64,000 nucleotides of DNA from contig VTPC01003598.1 in assembly GCA_011009095.1 (NCBI GenBank), positions 37,148-101,147 of the forward strand, in the 5' to 3' direction. This DNA is from Ignelater luminosus (lineage: Eukaryota > Arthropoda > Insecta > Coleoptera > Elateridae). The number at the start of each line of letters is the position of its first letter. Positions within the stretch are counted from its first letter, which is position 1. Of the stretch, positions 12,701 through 23,181 are shown piece by piece. The position numbers were made by a program, and so were the translations under genes. The notes beneath the pieces were generated by a model. It was not told the origin of the DNA, did not search any database, and saw only the letters and a program-made list of their open reading frames with translations.

Positions 12701-15700
12701 GAATCAATTAAAAATTTTTCAGAGCTAAAAGCAAGAAAAGTTCATTTATAAAATTATTTTAAGTGTTGTTCCTTAATTACCTATCTACTAAAATATGTAT
12801 TATGTTAGTAACATTAAAAAATTATCATCTTCTCTAACAATCTCCAGAAAACTAAGAACAAATTCTTGCACTGGTTATTGCTTCTAGGAGCTGAAGAAGT
12901 TTGTGTCAATACATAGTCGGGTAAACTGAAGATTTTGACAATCATTTTCGGCAGACAAAACCTGTCAAATATGGATTATGTAAAAGCTAAGATTAACATA
13001 GAAGAAAGTAAGCTCCCATAGAAATAGTTTTCTAGTATTCTGTTTCTTCTAAGAACATAGATAGTCCTTCAATCTTAAAAATTTATCTTCGTACTGAAAT
13101 CAAATAATGAAACAAATTAAAAATATAATTTATACACGCTATGGCATTTTTATTTATTTTGCTTATTTACAGAATTTAAATTTGGTATTTCAGTATACAT
13201 AATATACATTGAATGTCCTGCACACTTCTATAACAATTGATTTATTTATATACAAAACAAGAATACCTGAGGACTTAAAATCTGACTGATTCATATTTTC
13301 TATAGAAAGATTTTGTGACGAGGCGGAAAGTGTAACGTATTAGTTAAATATTTAGAAATCGTTATTAATCCTTAGGGAAAAAACAGAAAATGAATAATTC
13401 TCTTCAGAACAGTCGTTGATATTTAATTTGTAAGGCAACCTCTCTCAAGTTTTAACGTAAAAAGAATTCAACTCCTCCGCTTTTAATTACTGCGTAGAAA
13501 TAAATGGGAAACAATAACATTCCCCTTTTTCGATTATCTACGCAAATAACCTGAAAAAGTCATTTAATTTTAATGTTTTGCAATTAACAAATTTTATTGA
13601 CTTTTGAAAACAATATTTCTATGTGTTTGTTAGAAATAGTTATTCAAATTCTCCATTTAACTAAAAAATTGGATTTTTATCTAAAAAATGAATCTGCATT
13701 TCTTTCCTTAATTAGATCAAAACGGAAGCTATATAATGTATTCCTTTGGTATAATCGGTCGTTAAATGCAAAACAGAAGATCCTTAATTGAATATAATTG
13801 TTACGCAAATGTCCACATTTGATTTATGATAAAAACAATTAGCAAACATTGCCATACAAAACAACATTAGATTTTTTAACGTATTCGATTAGAGAACTAA
13901 AATATCTTTTATAAATACCCGAACCGGGTTTAATTTACTCGTTTCTATTATTATTACTAATGGTGAATTTAATCAATTTTTTACCAATTTCGCGGCAAAT
14001 GAATTCATACATAAGCAGGCCTGAAACTGAATCAATAACCATAAATAATGTATAGTTTTTAATTGCAATTTTGTTTTTCTTAATAAAGAAAACTTGATAT
14101 CGATACTAATCAAAAATTAATGTTTCGTGTATAACAATTTACATTTAATTGCAATAACAAATAATTCACTAGAAAGAAAGATTTTATAACTACCATAAAA
14201 AATTTCTAAAAGGGCATTTGTCCTTTATAATTAGAAAAATTGTACTTCGATTTAATTAACAAAATTAGCCGAGAGAAGCAAATTGGGTAAAATACATAAT
14301 AAATCTTTGAGTTTTTAGCAAGTCATTTTTTTGATTAATTAATTCAATTTAATAGCATAGCATTTTCTTTTTATTTGACAACATTATATGATTAATTTTT
14401 TCGTTTTGGCGAGTTTACGAGCATGAGGAATTTGATTTTCAAGGGCAGTCTTCTGATTATGTTGCGTATGTAATATTGAACTGGCTGATGTTACTTTCTT
14501 TATTTCTAGTAGTTATAATTTTGTTTTCTATTCTGTTTAACAGTACGATGAGATTTCATATAAAAACGTCTCTAAAAGTGTAGGTTCCGTCTTCCGCAAC
14601 AACACGCTATATAAAAAGAATCATTTTATCTCAAAACAGAAGTTTATCTTTTTAGCTTAACCCTAACTTTCTTCTTTTACATAATAATTAATTAGCTATG
14701 TAACTAAAGATCAGCCTAACTTTAACCAATTAAAAATTTCATCCTCTAAATTGAATTGACACCTTCTATTGTTATCGGATTTCACATTGGCGCCTCGGTA
14801 AATAAAATAAATATTAAATTATTCACAGTTTACGTTTAAAAGTGACACAAAATAATTGATAAGGGTAAACATATCGGAACCGGATACATTAACTTGCATT
14901 CAATTAAAACTGTCAGTTTTATTTATTTTATTGTAATGCTTAGGTGTACAAGGTGAGCTAAATTCTATGCCAATACAATAAAGAGGGAACAAAAGAATTT
15001 CCAACTGATCGCTTCAAGGAAATTATTAGGAACCCCCCTGACCCCTTCGTAGATAAACCTCTGAACTATGCCTTCTTTCTTGTTTTCAGTTGGGTTTGAT
15101 ATAAAAAAAGGAACTCTATCAAAATTTATTACTTTTATTTCCTTACTGCAGTATTCTTTTTGACCATTAAGTAAAGGGATGAAAATATGAAGACTGCATT
15201 TTGTAGAGTCTCAATGAACTTATGGAGATCAACTAAATATCTCATATATTACACAAGCAGGTAGCGCAGTACACGGTATTTCCTAGTTACGTATGTATGT
15301 ACCTACCACCATTTTTTTCAAAAGAATACTAAGTTTACATTTCAACAAGACACTGTGAAATCTCAAGGTGTAACAGACATCCAAGCCTTTTTCTCATAGG
15401 CGAAGATACCCTGAAAGTCTTAAATATTTTAAGTGCACTAACACGTAACAATCATGCCACAACTATGAGAAAATCAAAGATGCACACAAAAAATGGATTA
15501 CCGTAAAACCAAACACCCTGTATATAAATTTTGCTTAAACTCATCCTGTAAATTACTGTAAAAGACAGGCACCATCTTGCCAAACTTAAATCTGACAAGT
15601 CGTTCTTAAAATATTCTCGTAAAAACTGCGTTCTTTCGTGAACACGCTGTATCTCTCCGAAAAATCTACGTTTATCAGAACTTTCTTGCTTAACATACTC

Positions 15701-18700
15701 GTGGAATCATTACTTGAAAGACGTTACGTGCTTTAGGAACACCTTGTGAAATATTCTTTGGGAAACGTCTGTAATTCTCAAAATGTATTTAACTGAAAGG
15801 GACATTCTTAAAGTTTTTATTACTGTTTTGCACTTATTATCAAGATGACAGAGGGGTTTTGCCCCAGGTTCACAAGAGTTTAGAAATCTATCAGAAAACA
15901 TAGTTCTTCAAAAATTCGGAAACACATAAAAAATCCGGTACCTCCAAAGACTAGAAGATCCAGAAGAATTGTTCAAAAAAACTTTAAATGGCGGAGTTTC
16001 TTACAAAATAATCTGTACATCTGCCACTAGCATTTTGAGATTCTATACGTCGATAAGCGACTCATCATATCGGCAGATTTAACAATCAAGTTGATCATTT
16101 TCGGAATGCACTCAAGGAAGCTTTTTTGTGGCTAATATTTCAAATATTTCGCAAAAGATCACGATCACAAGTCAATTGCGATGGTTCAAACGTAGCCAAA
16201 ACTTGATTTTCCAAAATATCTTAACAAAAAAACAATCTAAGATCATCCCAACCCAGCTTATATGTTGAGTCATTGAATCACAACAAAATAAATTGAGTTC
16301 TGGAAATATGCCGAAAATAGTCAACTCGCTCGGATTGCATGAATAGAGGCAAGAAAACAAAAAAAGATCGAAATGCACCTGTACCAATTTTGTTTCGTTG
16401 CGGTTTGTAGATGTTTGGTACTTTTCACGCTCCTTTTTTGTCTGTCACCCGATGGTCTTCCATTTGCAAATCCGCAAACGCGATTTGATTATCTGTTTCC
16501 GTTATCGAGAGATAAATGTATAGAGGTAAATCGCTTTATTGATTATTTCGGTTATCCGATAATGGATTATTCGATTAATTGATTCATCCAAATAATCGAT
16601 TATAGTTGATGAAATGGCCAAGTTAATCACATGATTAACCGATTTAATTGGTTGACTTTCAATTAATCGAGTGATTAAGTTTAAGATTTCGATTAACTAT
16701 GTTTTGTGAAACTAGGTCTTAAACGGAGGGTAAAACTCGACCTGGGTCACCATACATGGCCTGTTGGTGAGCATAACCCAGCCCGTGTTCGGAGTTAGCA
16801 TTATTAAGAAAAACAAGGGAGAGTAAAGCCCGATTTTAAGCCACCGCAAGTGACCTGTTGGATATTTAGCTTTCTTTTAGAAGGCTGATGGAGAACGAAG
16901 CTCGACTTCGGCCACCGCGGGTTGAGTAATGGCATTCAACCGGTTATCTGTAGTGACTCATACATAAGACTTCGCTTTCATTAACCTCCTAACGGTGCCA
17001 AATATCTCGCAGGTCTTTGTGTTGGCTCAAAGTCGATCTTCGCCCTCCTCTGAGAGATTTAGTACACTGAGCTTGTTGGTGGGCGGAACTCAGCCCGTGT
17101 TCACATTTAACATTTCTTAAGAAGAAAAATAAAGAAGGAAGCTTGGCTGTTACCGCCCCATCCGCGGTAACACAAGGTCGAGCTTTGTTCTCGATCAGGT
17201 CTAAAGTCGGGCTTCGCTCTCCATTTGTCTTCTCAAGAAGGTTGATGGAGGCCGAAGTTCGACCCTGGCCTACCGTGAATCAGACTACGCCTTTCAGCAG
17301 GCTACCTGCCCATTGTTGGACTTCACTTTTCATTAGCCTTTGCAACTCTCTTAGAAGGTTGGTGGGGGACGAAGCTTGACCTTGAGGCACAACAGGTCGG
17401 GTTACGCCATCTGCGGTGTTTCAAACTCGAGATTTGCCTTCAATCGATCTTTCTAACTCTTTTAGAAGATTGATGGGAGATGAAGCCTACGTTTGGCGTG
17501 CTCTAAATCGTGTTTCTAATTAGCTATTTGAGAAGGTAAATGAATGTGCACTCAGTCCTCAGCTCCCCTATCATACTTGTATTCACTTTTAGGGGAGATC
17601 AAAGCAGAAGTAATCTAGAACCTCCGTAACCTTGCTTTACATACTGAACCTCAGACTACCTGCCCTGCCACGAACTCCACAAGCGGCCATAGTGCAACTG
17701 GGACGATTTCCACCTGTCTAACCTCTCTACATCCTCTTCTGTAAGGAAATCTTTGTTACGTCGTCCAACTCTACCCCCTTTTTTATTTTCTACCTCAGCG
17801 CTCTTATACGATCTTCTAGGTCCCAAAACCCACATCTACTTTCAATCACTTACCTTATACATCAGTTTGTACTGTGCATAATAATCGATTAATAGTTTAT
17901 CTGCATTTTAGATATTTCTTTAAACCATTTGCAATATTAATGACTTTCATGCTTAGTTTCTTTTTCTAAAGGGATGAAGTTCATTCTTGTCTTTCCAATA
18001 TCCCAATTTTGCTGGTCAAGCAATGTCGTCAAACCTTGAAATTAGGCGATAAGGAAACATGCGATATAAAGCCATGCACTATGTTGTCCTTTTTCTGCAG
18101 CTCCATATGCACAAATGTTTCCAATATCTCAATATACGATCGGAATTATCCGTAACGGCGTGATCGTTTTTTTTAATTATCCCAAAAGTTGACGGCAGAA
18201 GTTCTGTCTATTACTGTACTCAGTGGGCTTTGTCTGTCTTGATTTATTGAAAGCTTCTGTATTGTTATTCAATATTTTTTAAAAATTCTGCAAGAATAAA
18301 GGCGATGAACCTTATGAATCTTATCATTATCACTTAGTTACGGGCTAATTTGCATTTTATATGAGGAGATTATTCAGTCCAGGGGTAGAATGCAAACTTT
18401 ACCCTTAAACCTGCCAAAAAAACCTGGATTTTACTAAATTGCTACTCTGACCCTTTCCTGCCTGCGCGCTAGTAGATCAAGTTCACAATGAAAACGTCTC
18501 AGCATTTGTACAGCAGATTCAGTCAAAATACATGACTTTACTGCAAAAACTCATTAATTAATAGTACGCTCTTAGGTTACTATACCAACATCTATGGCAG
18601 TCGTAAGCTTTCAAAAAGCAACACTCCGAGACCTATCGAGGCGCTTCCAGGTGGTTAAAGGCCATGGTGGGACAAGGTTCTATCGACGCGGTTCCATAAT

Positions 18701-21700
18701 AGTTAAACTACGTAATCGTCTTATAGGCTCTTTGGCCACCACACTAATATCTGTAGTAGTCTTTAACCCATAATACAACAAGCCAAAAGCTATCAAGGCA
18801 GTTCTAACTGCAACTGTCAAAACGTTCTAAGTGCAACTGTCAAGGCAGCCAAGGTTATTGTTACCTAGAGCAAAATAGTACAGAGGTGACCTGTAAAAGT
18901 CTGCTAGGCGCAATATGCCTCTCATAATATTACTACTAACTTTTTAGTGAATTAAGTGACCATTAACCAATAATTTGGCAATTTTACATAAGGCTACGTA
19001 ACTGGTAAAAAATTGTTGTCAGCGTAACCATTTAGCGTAATCAAGAAAATCTTTACCAAGCAAGAATAGATTTCTGTAGTTAGAATTGCTAAGTCTTTCC
19101 GCATTTTGCGCCTTTACGATCTTTTACTAATAATCAGTCTTGAAGCTAGCTAACAGACGTATTTTAATGGCGATCGTCTTTATGTTAACTCGGATGCTTT
19201 ATGAAGAGTATTCACAGCGACGGAAAATTGCAAATCTTTGCAACGAGTTTAGATTTGGTCTAAACAATGCAATCTCTAACTGACTTAGCTTTTGCTTCTT
19301 ATATTTTGTTTTTGGTTTTCAGGTTTGAAAACCATTCTTTTAGGAAAAGCACTTTTGGAGAATTTACTGCAAAAGAATTCCATTTGGCAAAAACTTTTTC
19401 TAAACACATTTGTGTAGAAACTTTATACAACATCCACAACAGTGCTCTTTGTTGCCAAGCTGTTATTATAATATTACAGTTACATTCGTTCTGAAGAGCG
19501 GTTATCGTTCAATTGCGCAAGGGCAGTGTCACAGAAATTAAGTACGTATAGCATCTCCAAAGTTGCCGTGTGATTAGGAAGTTGGTGCAAGAATCATGCC
19601 CATACAAAGAAAAAAAATTAAGAGAATGTCGAATTCGAATATATCAACGACTGTTTTGTTGAGCATTCCTGAGACTAGCGCATACTATAGGGAATGCTGG
19701 AGAAACTATATCATCCGTTATCATCTGAGAACCGTTAAACTAAACTCTAAACCAAAGGCAGAGAGCAAGATTTTATTACTAAATTTCAAATTTTAATTGG
19801 ATTTGACTTTTTAATTATTTGCTGAGGAAATTAAACAAACATAACAAGGTTTACCTCTTGTTCGAGATAAACAAACTTTTAAAATTTTGAAAAAGACAGC
19901 AGGCTAAAATATATATCAGTAGACCACACTGATTTATTTTCTTTATTTTTTTGTGTTTCATAACAAAAAAAGACGGTTATTTCATAACATTTGCTGTATC
20001 AAGAGACACCCTACAGGTTAGAGAAATATCTTTTGGCAATATCGAAGTAGTGACTTACCTGTCAGTTGTTAGAATTTAACTTTGCTGTTTCCACCCGCAG
20101 CATTAAATAGAAATATAAAACTTAGATCTATCGAAACAATTGGCGCTTCAAGATCAACAATAGATACATTTTTCGTTAAGTCGAAGGAGACTTCTTTTTC
20201 TTAGAAACTCTAGCAACAACATTCAAAGTTGAAAACTCTTTCAAAAGCATACCCGGCGCACCCTAAAAGCCTATGGCGTTGAACCTCAAAAAGGCAAAAG
20301 CTTCCTCCGTCTTTTCTAGCAAAATCGTCTTTAAGAAGTGAACGAGGTTATGGTCATCATCGATTATGGCTTCGAGATTTGTTTTTCCCCAATATGTGGA
20401 TGATACATAGCTAGAATTTTACGATTTAATACAAAGTTTGATCTTTAAGAAACAGAGTTAGGCAACGTAAATGTCATACGTAAAGAGGTGATTTTAAATT
20501 GGCATGAAGATATTTTTGTCTCATCGCCATTCTTTTTCTCACATTAAATGTTTCGAGAGTATTTACTACAGTCGTCTTCCTAATCAACCTGTTTTCGTTC
20601 TATGCAGTTTTAAACTTGATCTCTGTTTTTCCCATTTATTTCAATCCACTTTTCCCATAGAGATTCCATTCTGCTATAAAATATTCTACTTTTTTATTCT
20701 TGTTTTATAGTAAAAACAATTTGTAAGGTTTTGCTTTTCTTAATAACTATTTTGTTTCAGAATATCTCTAAACACGATGACGCTCCAAGTTGACAGCCCG
20801 ACGGTTTACACAAGTCAAGGTGTGCCAATCTCCGTTACTGGAATAGCTCAGGTAAATCTTTATATCGAGCTATGGTACTTCTATTAAATTTTTCCATTTT
20901 TTTTTTTATTTAGGTCAAGATTCAAGGGCAAAACGAAGAAATGCTGTTAGCGGCGTGCGAACAGTTCTTGGGCAAAAAAGAATCGGAAATCCAACATATT
21001 GCTTTGGTGACCCTTGAAGGTCATCAACGAGCAATTATGGGTTCCATGACCGTGGAAGAAATTTATAAAGATCGCAAGAAATTTAGCAAGCAAGTATTCG
21101 AAGTGGCTTCTTCGGATCTGGTTAATATGGGAATCACTGTAGTCTCTTATACTTTAAAGGATATCAGAGACGAAGAGGTGAGATTAAGTATTCAATGAAA
21201 AAATAAATTGAGAATTATTTTAAATTCTTCTTAATTATTATATTTATTTTATTTGTTCGCTAGAATTTCGTTTAACCGATGGTTTACAAATTTTCTTTTT
21301 ATTTGCATCAAAAAGGGTGCTAAGGTATGTTTAACTGGAAATTATTGGTTTAGTTTTATGTTGCATGGAGTGCATTATTAAACATCTAAAACAACGTGGA
21401 CTTGGAGAGAAAAAAACGATTTTTTTAATTAATGAAATATGATTTTTTTGTTTTTCTTCTTTGTCAAAGTGTCTTCCACGATTTTTTAGAAACTGTTTAG
21501 CAAATATCCCTTCAAAAAATTACCTTAGATTTACCGTTGAGTGGTGTTGTATTTTGCACCTGCTGAATTTCGCTTTGTTCTTGTTTGTGTTGATAGTATA
21601 AAAAGAAGGCTCATCATAAGCGTAGTAGAAAAGGGTAATTTCAAAACGTTTATTGGCATATTTTTCAGAAAGAGAAAAAATAAATTTGTTTCATTGTACC

Positions 21701-23051
21701 ATTACATTCATCTATGTATATTCTGTCAAAAATCTCCTACAAGCTACCAGAAAACACATTTTAACTTTATAATTATACACTATTACACTTATAGTACAGT
21801 AGTAAAGTATTTCTAAATTTTTTCCAAAATTAAATCTTTAAAATAAGTCAAATATAATTCTGGAGATTTTAGATGAAACATCTTGTATATTAACAGTGTT
21901 TTTCACCCATAGCATGGCTATATACTTAACATCTAGTTTTGAGATTACCCACAGAATTCTAGTAGGCGTTGCTTACTACCATTTAAAAGAGGACACAAAT
22001 TGGACAAAAGAACCATCTCTTAACAGCATATCACAATTTAGCATCAAATAATTATTTCGTGACTTTTCTCCAATTTGTGTCCCCGAAAGGGAAATCATCA
22101 CTGCTAAACAAAACCACCATCAGGGATACCTAAAAAGTTTGGGCATGGCTAGAACGGCTGAAGTAAAACGCGACGCTCGTATCGGTGAAGCTGAAGCACG
22201 AGCCGAAGCTCAAATAAAAGAAGCGATCGCCGAAGAACAGCGTATGGCTTCGGTGTTTTTGAACGACACGCAAGTTGCGAAATCTCGACGAGATTTCGAA
22301 CTGAAAAAAGCCGCTTACGATGTTGAAGTACAGACCAAAAAAGCCGAAGCCGAACTAGCTTACGACCTTCAAGCTGCCAAAACAAAACAACGCATCAAAG
22401 AAGAACAAATGCAAATTAAAGTCGTTGAACGTACACAAGAGATTGCTGTTCAACAGCAGGAAATTGCTAGGCGTGAACGGGAATTGGAAGCTACAGTCCG
22501 GCGGCCAGCTGAAGCTGAAAAGTTTCGTTTGGAAAAACTCGCTGAGGCTAATCATAATAGAATTATCCTCGAAGCAGAAGCCGAGTCTGAAGCGGTTAGA
22601 TTAAAAGGAGAAGCTGAAGCTTATGCAATAGAAGCTAAAGCGAAAGCCGAAGCTGAACAAATGGCCAAAAAGGCTGAAGCGTGGAAGGAATACCGTGAAG
22701 CAGCTATGATTGATATGTTCTTAGATGTTTTACCAAAGGTGATTATAATTATTAATGTATTAATAACAATTATTTTTTTTAATTTCAATGCCTATTTAAA
22801 ATAGGTCGCTGCTGAGGTTGCTGCACCCTTATCTCAGACTAAAAAGATAACGATGGTATCTACCGGTCCAGGTGATATTGGAGCAGCAAAATTGACAGGG
22901 GAAGTACTAAATATTGTAACAAAAGTTCCGGATCTTGTAAAATCAATGACAGGGGTCGACATCCTCAAGGTAATAATGAAATTATTAGGTTGTTCGTAAA
23001 ATACCACCCACATTAATAATTTTATCTTTACAGTCCGTTCACGCCATATAA
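718..23051 (+). CDS. Flo1: Flotillin-1, complete, seven coding exons
   Basis: Membrane-microdomain scaffold protein of the SPFH/flotillin family. Flotillins line the inner face of the plasma membrane and endosomes, oligomerise, and act in endocytosis and signalling. Coding exons are 718-769, 859-934, 20761-20851, 20914-21177, 22124-22738, 22805-22969 and 23034-23051. All introns are GT..AG and the phases join without a break. The sum is 1281 nt, 426 residues plus stop, the family's normal length. The start is fixed by the conserved [14 protein letters not shown] opening. The SPFH/PHB domain spans about residues 4-180, with [19 protein letters not shown] in exon 4. Exon 5 (residues 162-366) encodes the Glu/Ala-rich coiled-coil, with many EAEA-type repeats and [18 protein letters not shown]. 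The C-terminus keeps the [13 protein letters not shown] segment. The residue aligned with the palmitoylated Cys34 of mammalian flotillin-1 is Ile37, but a Cys pair sits at 19-20. Intron 2 is exceptionally long. Recognition is from recall of the family, not a search, but the match is strong throughout. Confidence 0.96.
3100..3760 (+). repeat. Dispersed hairpin-bearing repeat, copy A
   Basis: Unclassified interspersed repeat related to the sequence at 6790-7830. Shared landmarks in the same order are TTTAATCTTCTTGGAGTAGA near 3198, a TTCCATTAATCTTCTTAAGA core near 3278, a stretch ending in TTTTATGACAATTTGATGTT near 3420, and CTTGCCAGTATCTTATA near 3742. No protein of known transposon type is encoded. 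The ends were not resolved and no target duplication was found. Confidence 0.6.
4388..4411. repeat. (ATA)n microsatellite
   Basis: An uninterrupted run of about eight ATA trinucleotides inside flotillin intron 2. Confidence 0.9.
5527..5665. repeat. Small foldback element (MITE-like), 139 bp
   Basis: The ends are a perfect 14-bp inverted repeat, AGGACGTTTTAGGT at 5527-5540 and its complement at 5652-5665. Inside is a second, imperfect stem (CTCCCACCA near 5560 against TGGTAGGAG near 5636). The flanks GAGCT and GGGCT may be a worn 5-bp target duplication. The interior is markedly richer in G+C than the surrounding intron, which also suggests an insertion. The superfamily cannot be assigned. 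Confidence 0.65.
6790..7830 (+). repeat. Dispersed hairpin-bearing repeat, copy B
   Basis: Longest copy of the family seen at 3100-3760. It opens with TTTTAATCCTCTTGGAGAAG near 6817. It contains two degenerate core units (near 6928-7030 and 7030-7130), each with CTTCTTAAGAGAGC or similar followed by a GGTTACGCC-like motif, and ends near TTGCCAATATCTTATACAGG at 7781. The G+C-rich part near 6900-7020 includes hairpin-prone CACCTGCGGTAGCC and ACCACCGTAG..GTGGTGTT motifs. No coding capacity of a known kind was found. Confidence 0.6.
8359..9629 (-). mobile_element. Mos1-like mariner element (mauritiana-type), 1271 bp
   Basis: A nearly full-length mariner of the Tc1/mariner superfamily, within flotillin intron 2. 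Terminal inverted repeats read CATAGGTGTATACCTATGAA on the left (8359) and CCAGGTGTATACCTGTGAA on the right, inward from 9629. Both continue as ATGAGACTTT. TA dinucleotides flank both ends (8357-8358 and 9630-9631), the target duplication of this superfamily. The length matches active mariners (about 1.28 kb). Transposase lies on the minus strand and closely resembles Drosophila Mos1. It is an inactive copy, described under the pseudogene entry. Confidence 0.95.
8433..9458 (-). pseudogene. Mariner transposase, inactivated (Mos1-like, DD34D)
   Basis: The reading starts at [11 protein letters not shown] (9458) and ends at the stop at 8433, about the 345 residues of Mos1. The paired helix-turn-helix region ([24 protein letters not shown]) and the second and third catalytic aspartates ([23 protein letters not shown]) are clear. 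The first catalytic motif, expected as GDEKW after HRIVT, is absent. About 14 nt are missing near 8994-9000, and a further single base is lost near 8920. Together these remove about five codons and restore the frame. The stretch between them reads in another frame ([12 protein letters not shown]). The loss of the first aspartate means this copy could not catalyse cleavage. The rest of the reading frame is remarkably clean, so the copy is young. Confidence 0.93.
10775..10985 (+). mobile_element. tRNA-headed SINE (or tRNA-derived relic)
   Basis: An internal RNA polymerase III promoter is visible: an A box TAGCACAGCGGTT at 10785-10797 and a B box GTTCAACTCC at 10838-10847. Both match the consensus, and their 53-nt spacing is that of a tRNA gene. 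The sequence between and around them does not fold into a full tRNA with matching acceptor ends, and unrelated sequence follows, including a (TACAG)n-like stretch near 10899. This is the layout of a tRNA-derived SINE. The 3' end was not resolved, and no second copy was found in this window. Confidence 0.55.
11660..12770 (+). pseudogene. hAT-superfamily transposase relic (ZMYM1-like)
   Basis: Degraded transposase of a hAT DNA transposon in flotillin intron 2. The open part (11687-12280, 197 residues) starts with [16 protein letters not shown], followed by STERWEIL and [10 protein letters not shown], all typical of the catalytic core of the ZMYM1-like/TTF-zinc-finger hAT group. Beyond a stop the similarity continues in broken frames to a C-terminal dimerisation segment near 12600-12750 ([27 protein letters not shown]). 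The amino-terminal zinc finger and first catalytic region are missing, and no terminal repeats or 8-bp duplication were found, so this is a 5'-truncated dead fragment. Confidence 0.85.
12771..16500. other. AT-rich intron sequence, nothing recognised
   Basis: About 3.7 kb of AT-rich DNA with only short chance reading frames. The part near 15500-15760 has several scattered CACCCTGTAT, CACGCTGTAT and CACCTTGTG motifs, which look like worn ends of TA-targeting MITEs, but no complete element could be delimited. Confidence 0.5.
16505..16715. repeat. AATCGATTA-rich repeat, probable MITE fragment
   Basis: A cluster of palindromic ATTA/TAAT words: AATCGATTA, CGATTAATTGATT, AATTAATCGAGTGATTA. Repeated short palindromes are typical of the subterminal regions of some non-autonomous hAT elements, such as the one at 53218-53671. 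No terminal repeats or target duplication were seen here, so the assignment is tentative. Confidence 0.4.
16730..17560 (-). repeat. Dispersed hairpin-bearing repeat, copy C, degenerate tandem units
   Basis: At least four degenerate copies of a core close to TTTAGAAGGTTGATGGAGRA followed by CGAAGCTCGAC lie near 16873, 17228, 17346 and 17455. Units carry CCACCGCRGGT-type motifs that can form small hairpins, and GTGTTCGGAGTTAGC-like segments near 16778 that are the reverse of the unit in copy B. The G+C content is clearly above that of the surrounding intron. Orientation is opposite to copies A and B. Confidence 0.6.
18570..18870. repeat. Degenerate tandem repeat, unit of about 130 bp
   Basis: Similar segments recur: TCTATGGCAGTCGTAAGC near 18591 against TCTGTAGTAGTCTTTAACC near 18750, and CTATCGAGGCG, CTATCGACGCGGTTC and CTATCAAGGCAGTTC near 18632, 18681 and 18789. 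A short direct duplication of TGCAACTGTCAA (18809 and 18832) is also present. The origin is unknown. Confidence 0.45.
21991..22082. repeat. Foldback in flotillin intron 4, just upstream of exon 5
   Basis: Inverted repeat arms at 21991-22010 (GGACACAAATTGGACAAAAG) and 22063-22082 match over 20 bp with one mismatch, separated by 52 nt. The foldback ends 41 nt before the exon 5 acceptor, whose pyrimidine tract is poor (CCACCATCAG). The structure may be a small MITE. An effect on splicing is possible but unproven. Confidence 0.6.
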
Positions 23052-23175
23052 AACGTCCTTCGGAATAAAAAATATTATCTTTTTTGTGTGTGTGACTGTT
23101 TTGTAACTTTGTGTTGACTACCTCTATGAAGATGCCACTTTTATTATTGTAAACAGCGACGGATTAGGTTGTAGA

Positions 23176-23181
23176 AATAAA
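23176..23181 (+). promoter_or_regulatory. Polyadenylation signal of flotillin-1
   Basis: The first canonical AATAAA after the flotillin stop codon lies 125 nt downstream. It gives a short 3' untranslated region, consistent with an AT-rich insect gene. Confidence 0.6.

Larger units (their letters stand above)
935..20760 (+). other. Giant intron 2 of flotillin-1 (19,826 nt)
   Basis: The donor AAAG|GTAAAT and acceptor TTGTTTCAG bound this intron, and the frame continues exactly across it (phase 2). Introns 1, 3, 5 and 6 of the same gene are 62-89 nt and intron 4 is 946 nt, so this one is over 200 times the typical size. It contains a mariner, a hAT relic, a SINE, a hairpin-bearing repeat family and several MITE-like foldbacks. 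No nested host gene was recognised. Stretches 1000-3100, 3760-5520, 5670-6790, 7830-8355, 12771-16500 and 18871-20760 show nothing beyond AT-rich sequence and short chance reading frames. Confidence 0.9.

Noticed and set aside
16740-17400. Initial impression of a G+C-rich host exon cluster
   Set aside because: Internal repetition and similarity to four other places in the window show it to be a dispersed repeat.
21541-21816. 91-codon + strand frame inside flotillin intron 4
   Set aside because: Lies between proven exons, AT-rich and without similarity.
22149-22555. Minus-strand frames across flotillin exon 5
   Set aside because: Shadows of the Glu/Ala-rich coiled-coil coding sequence on the other strand.
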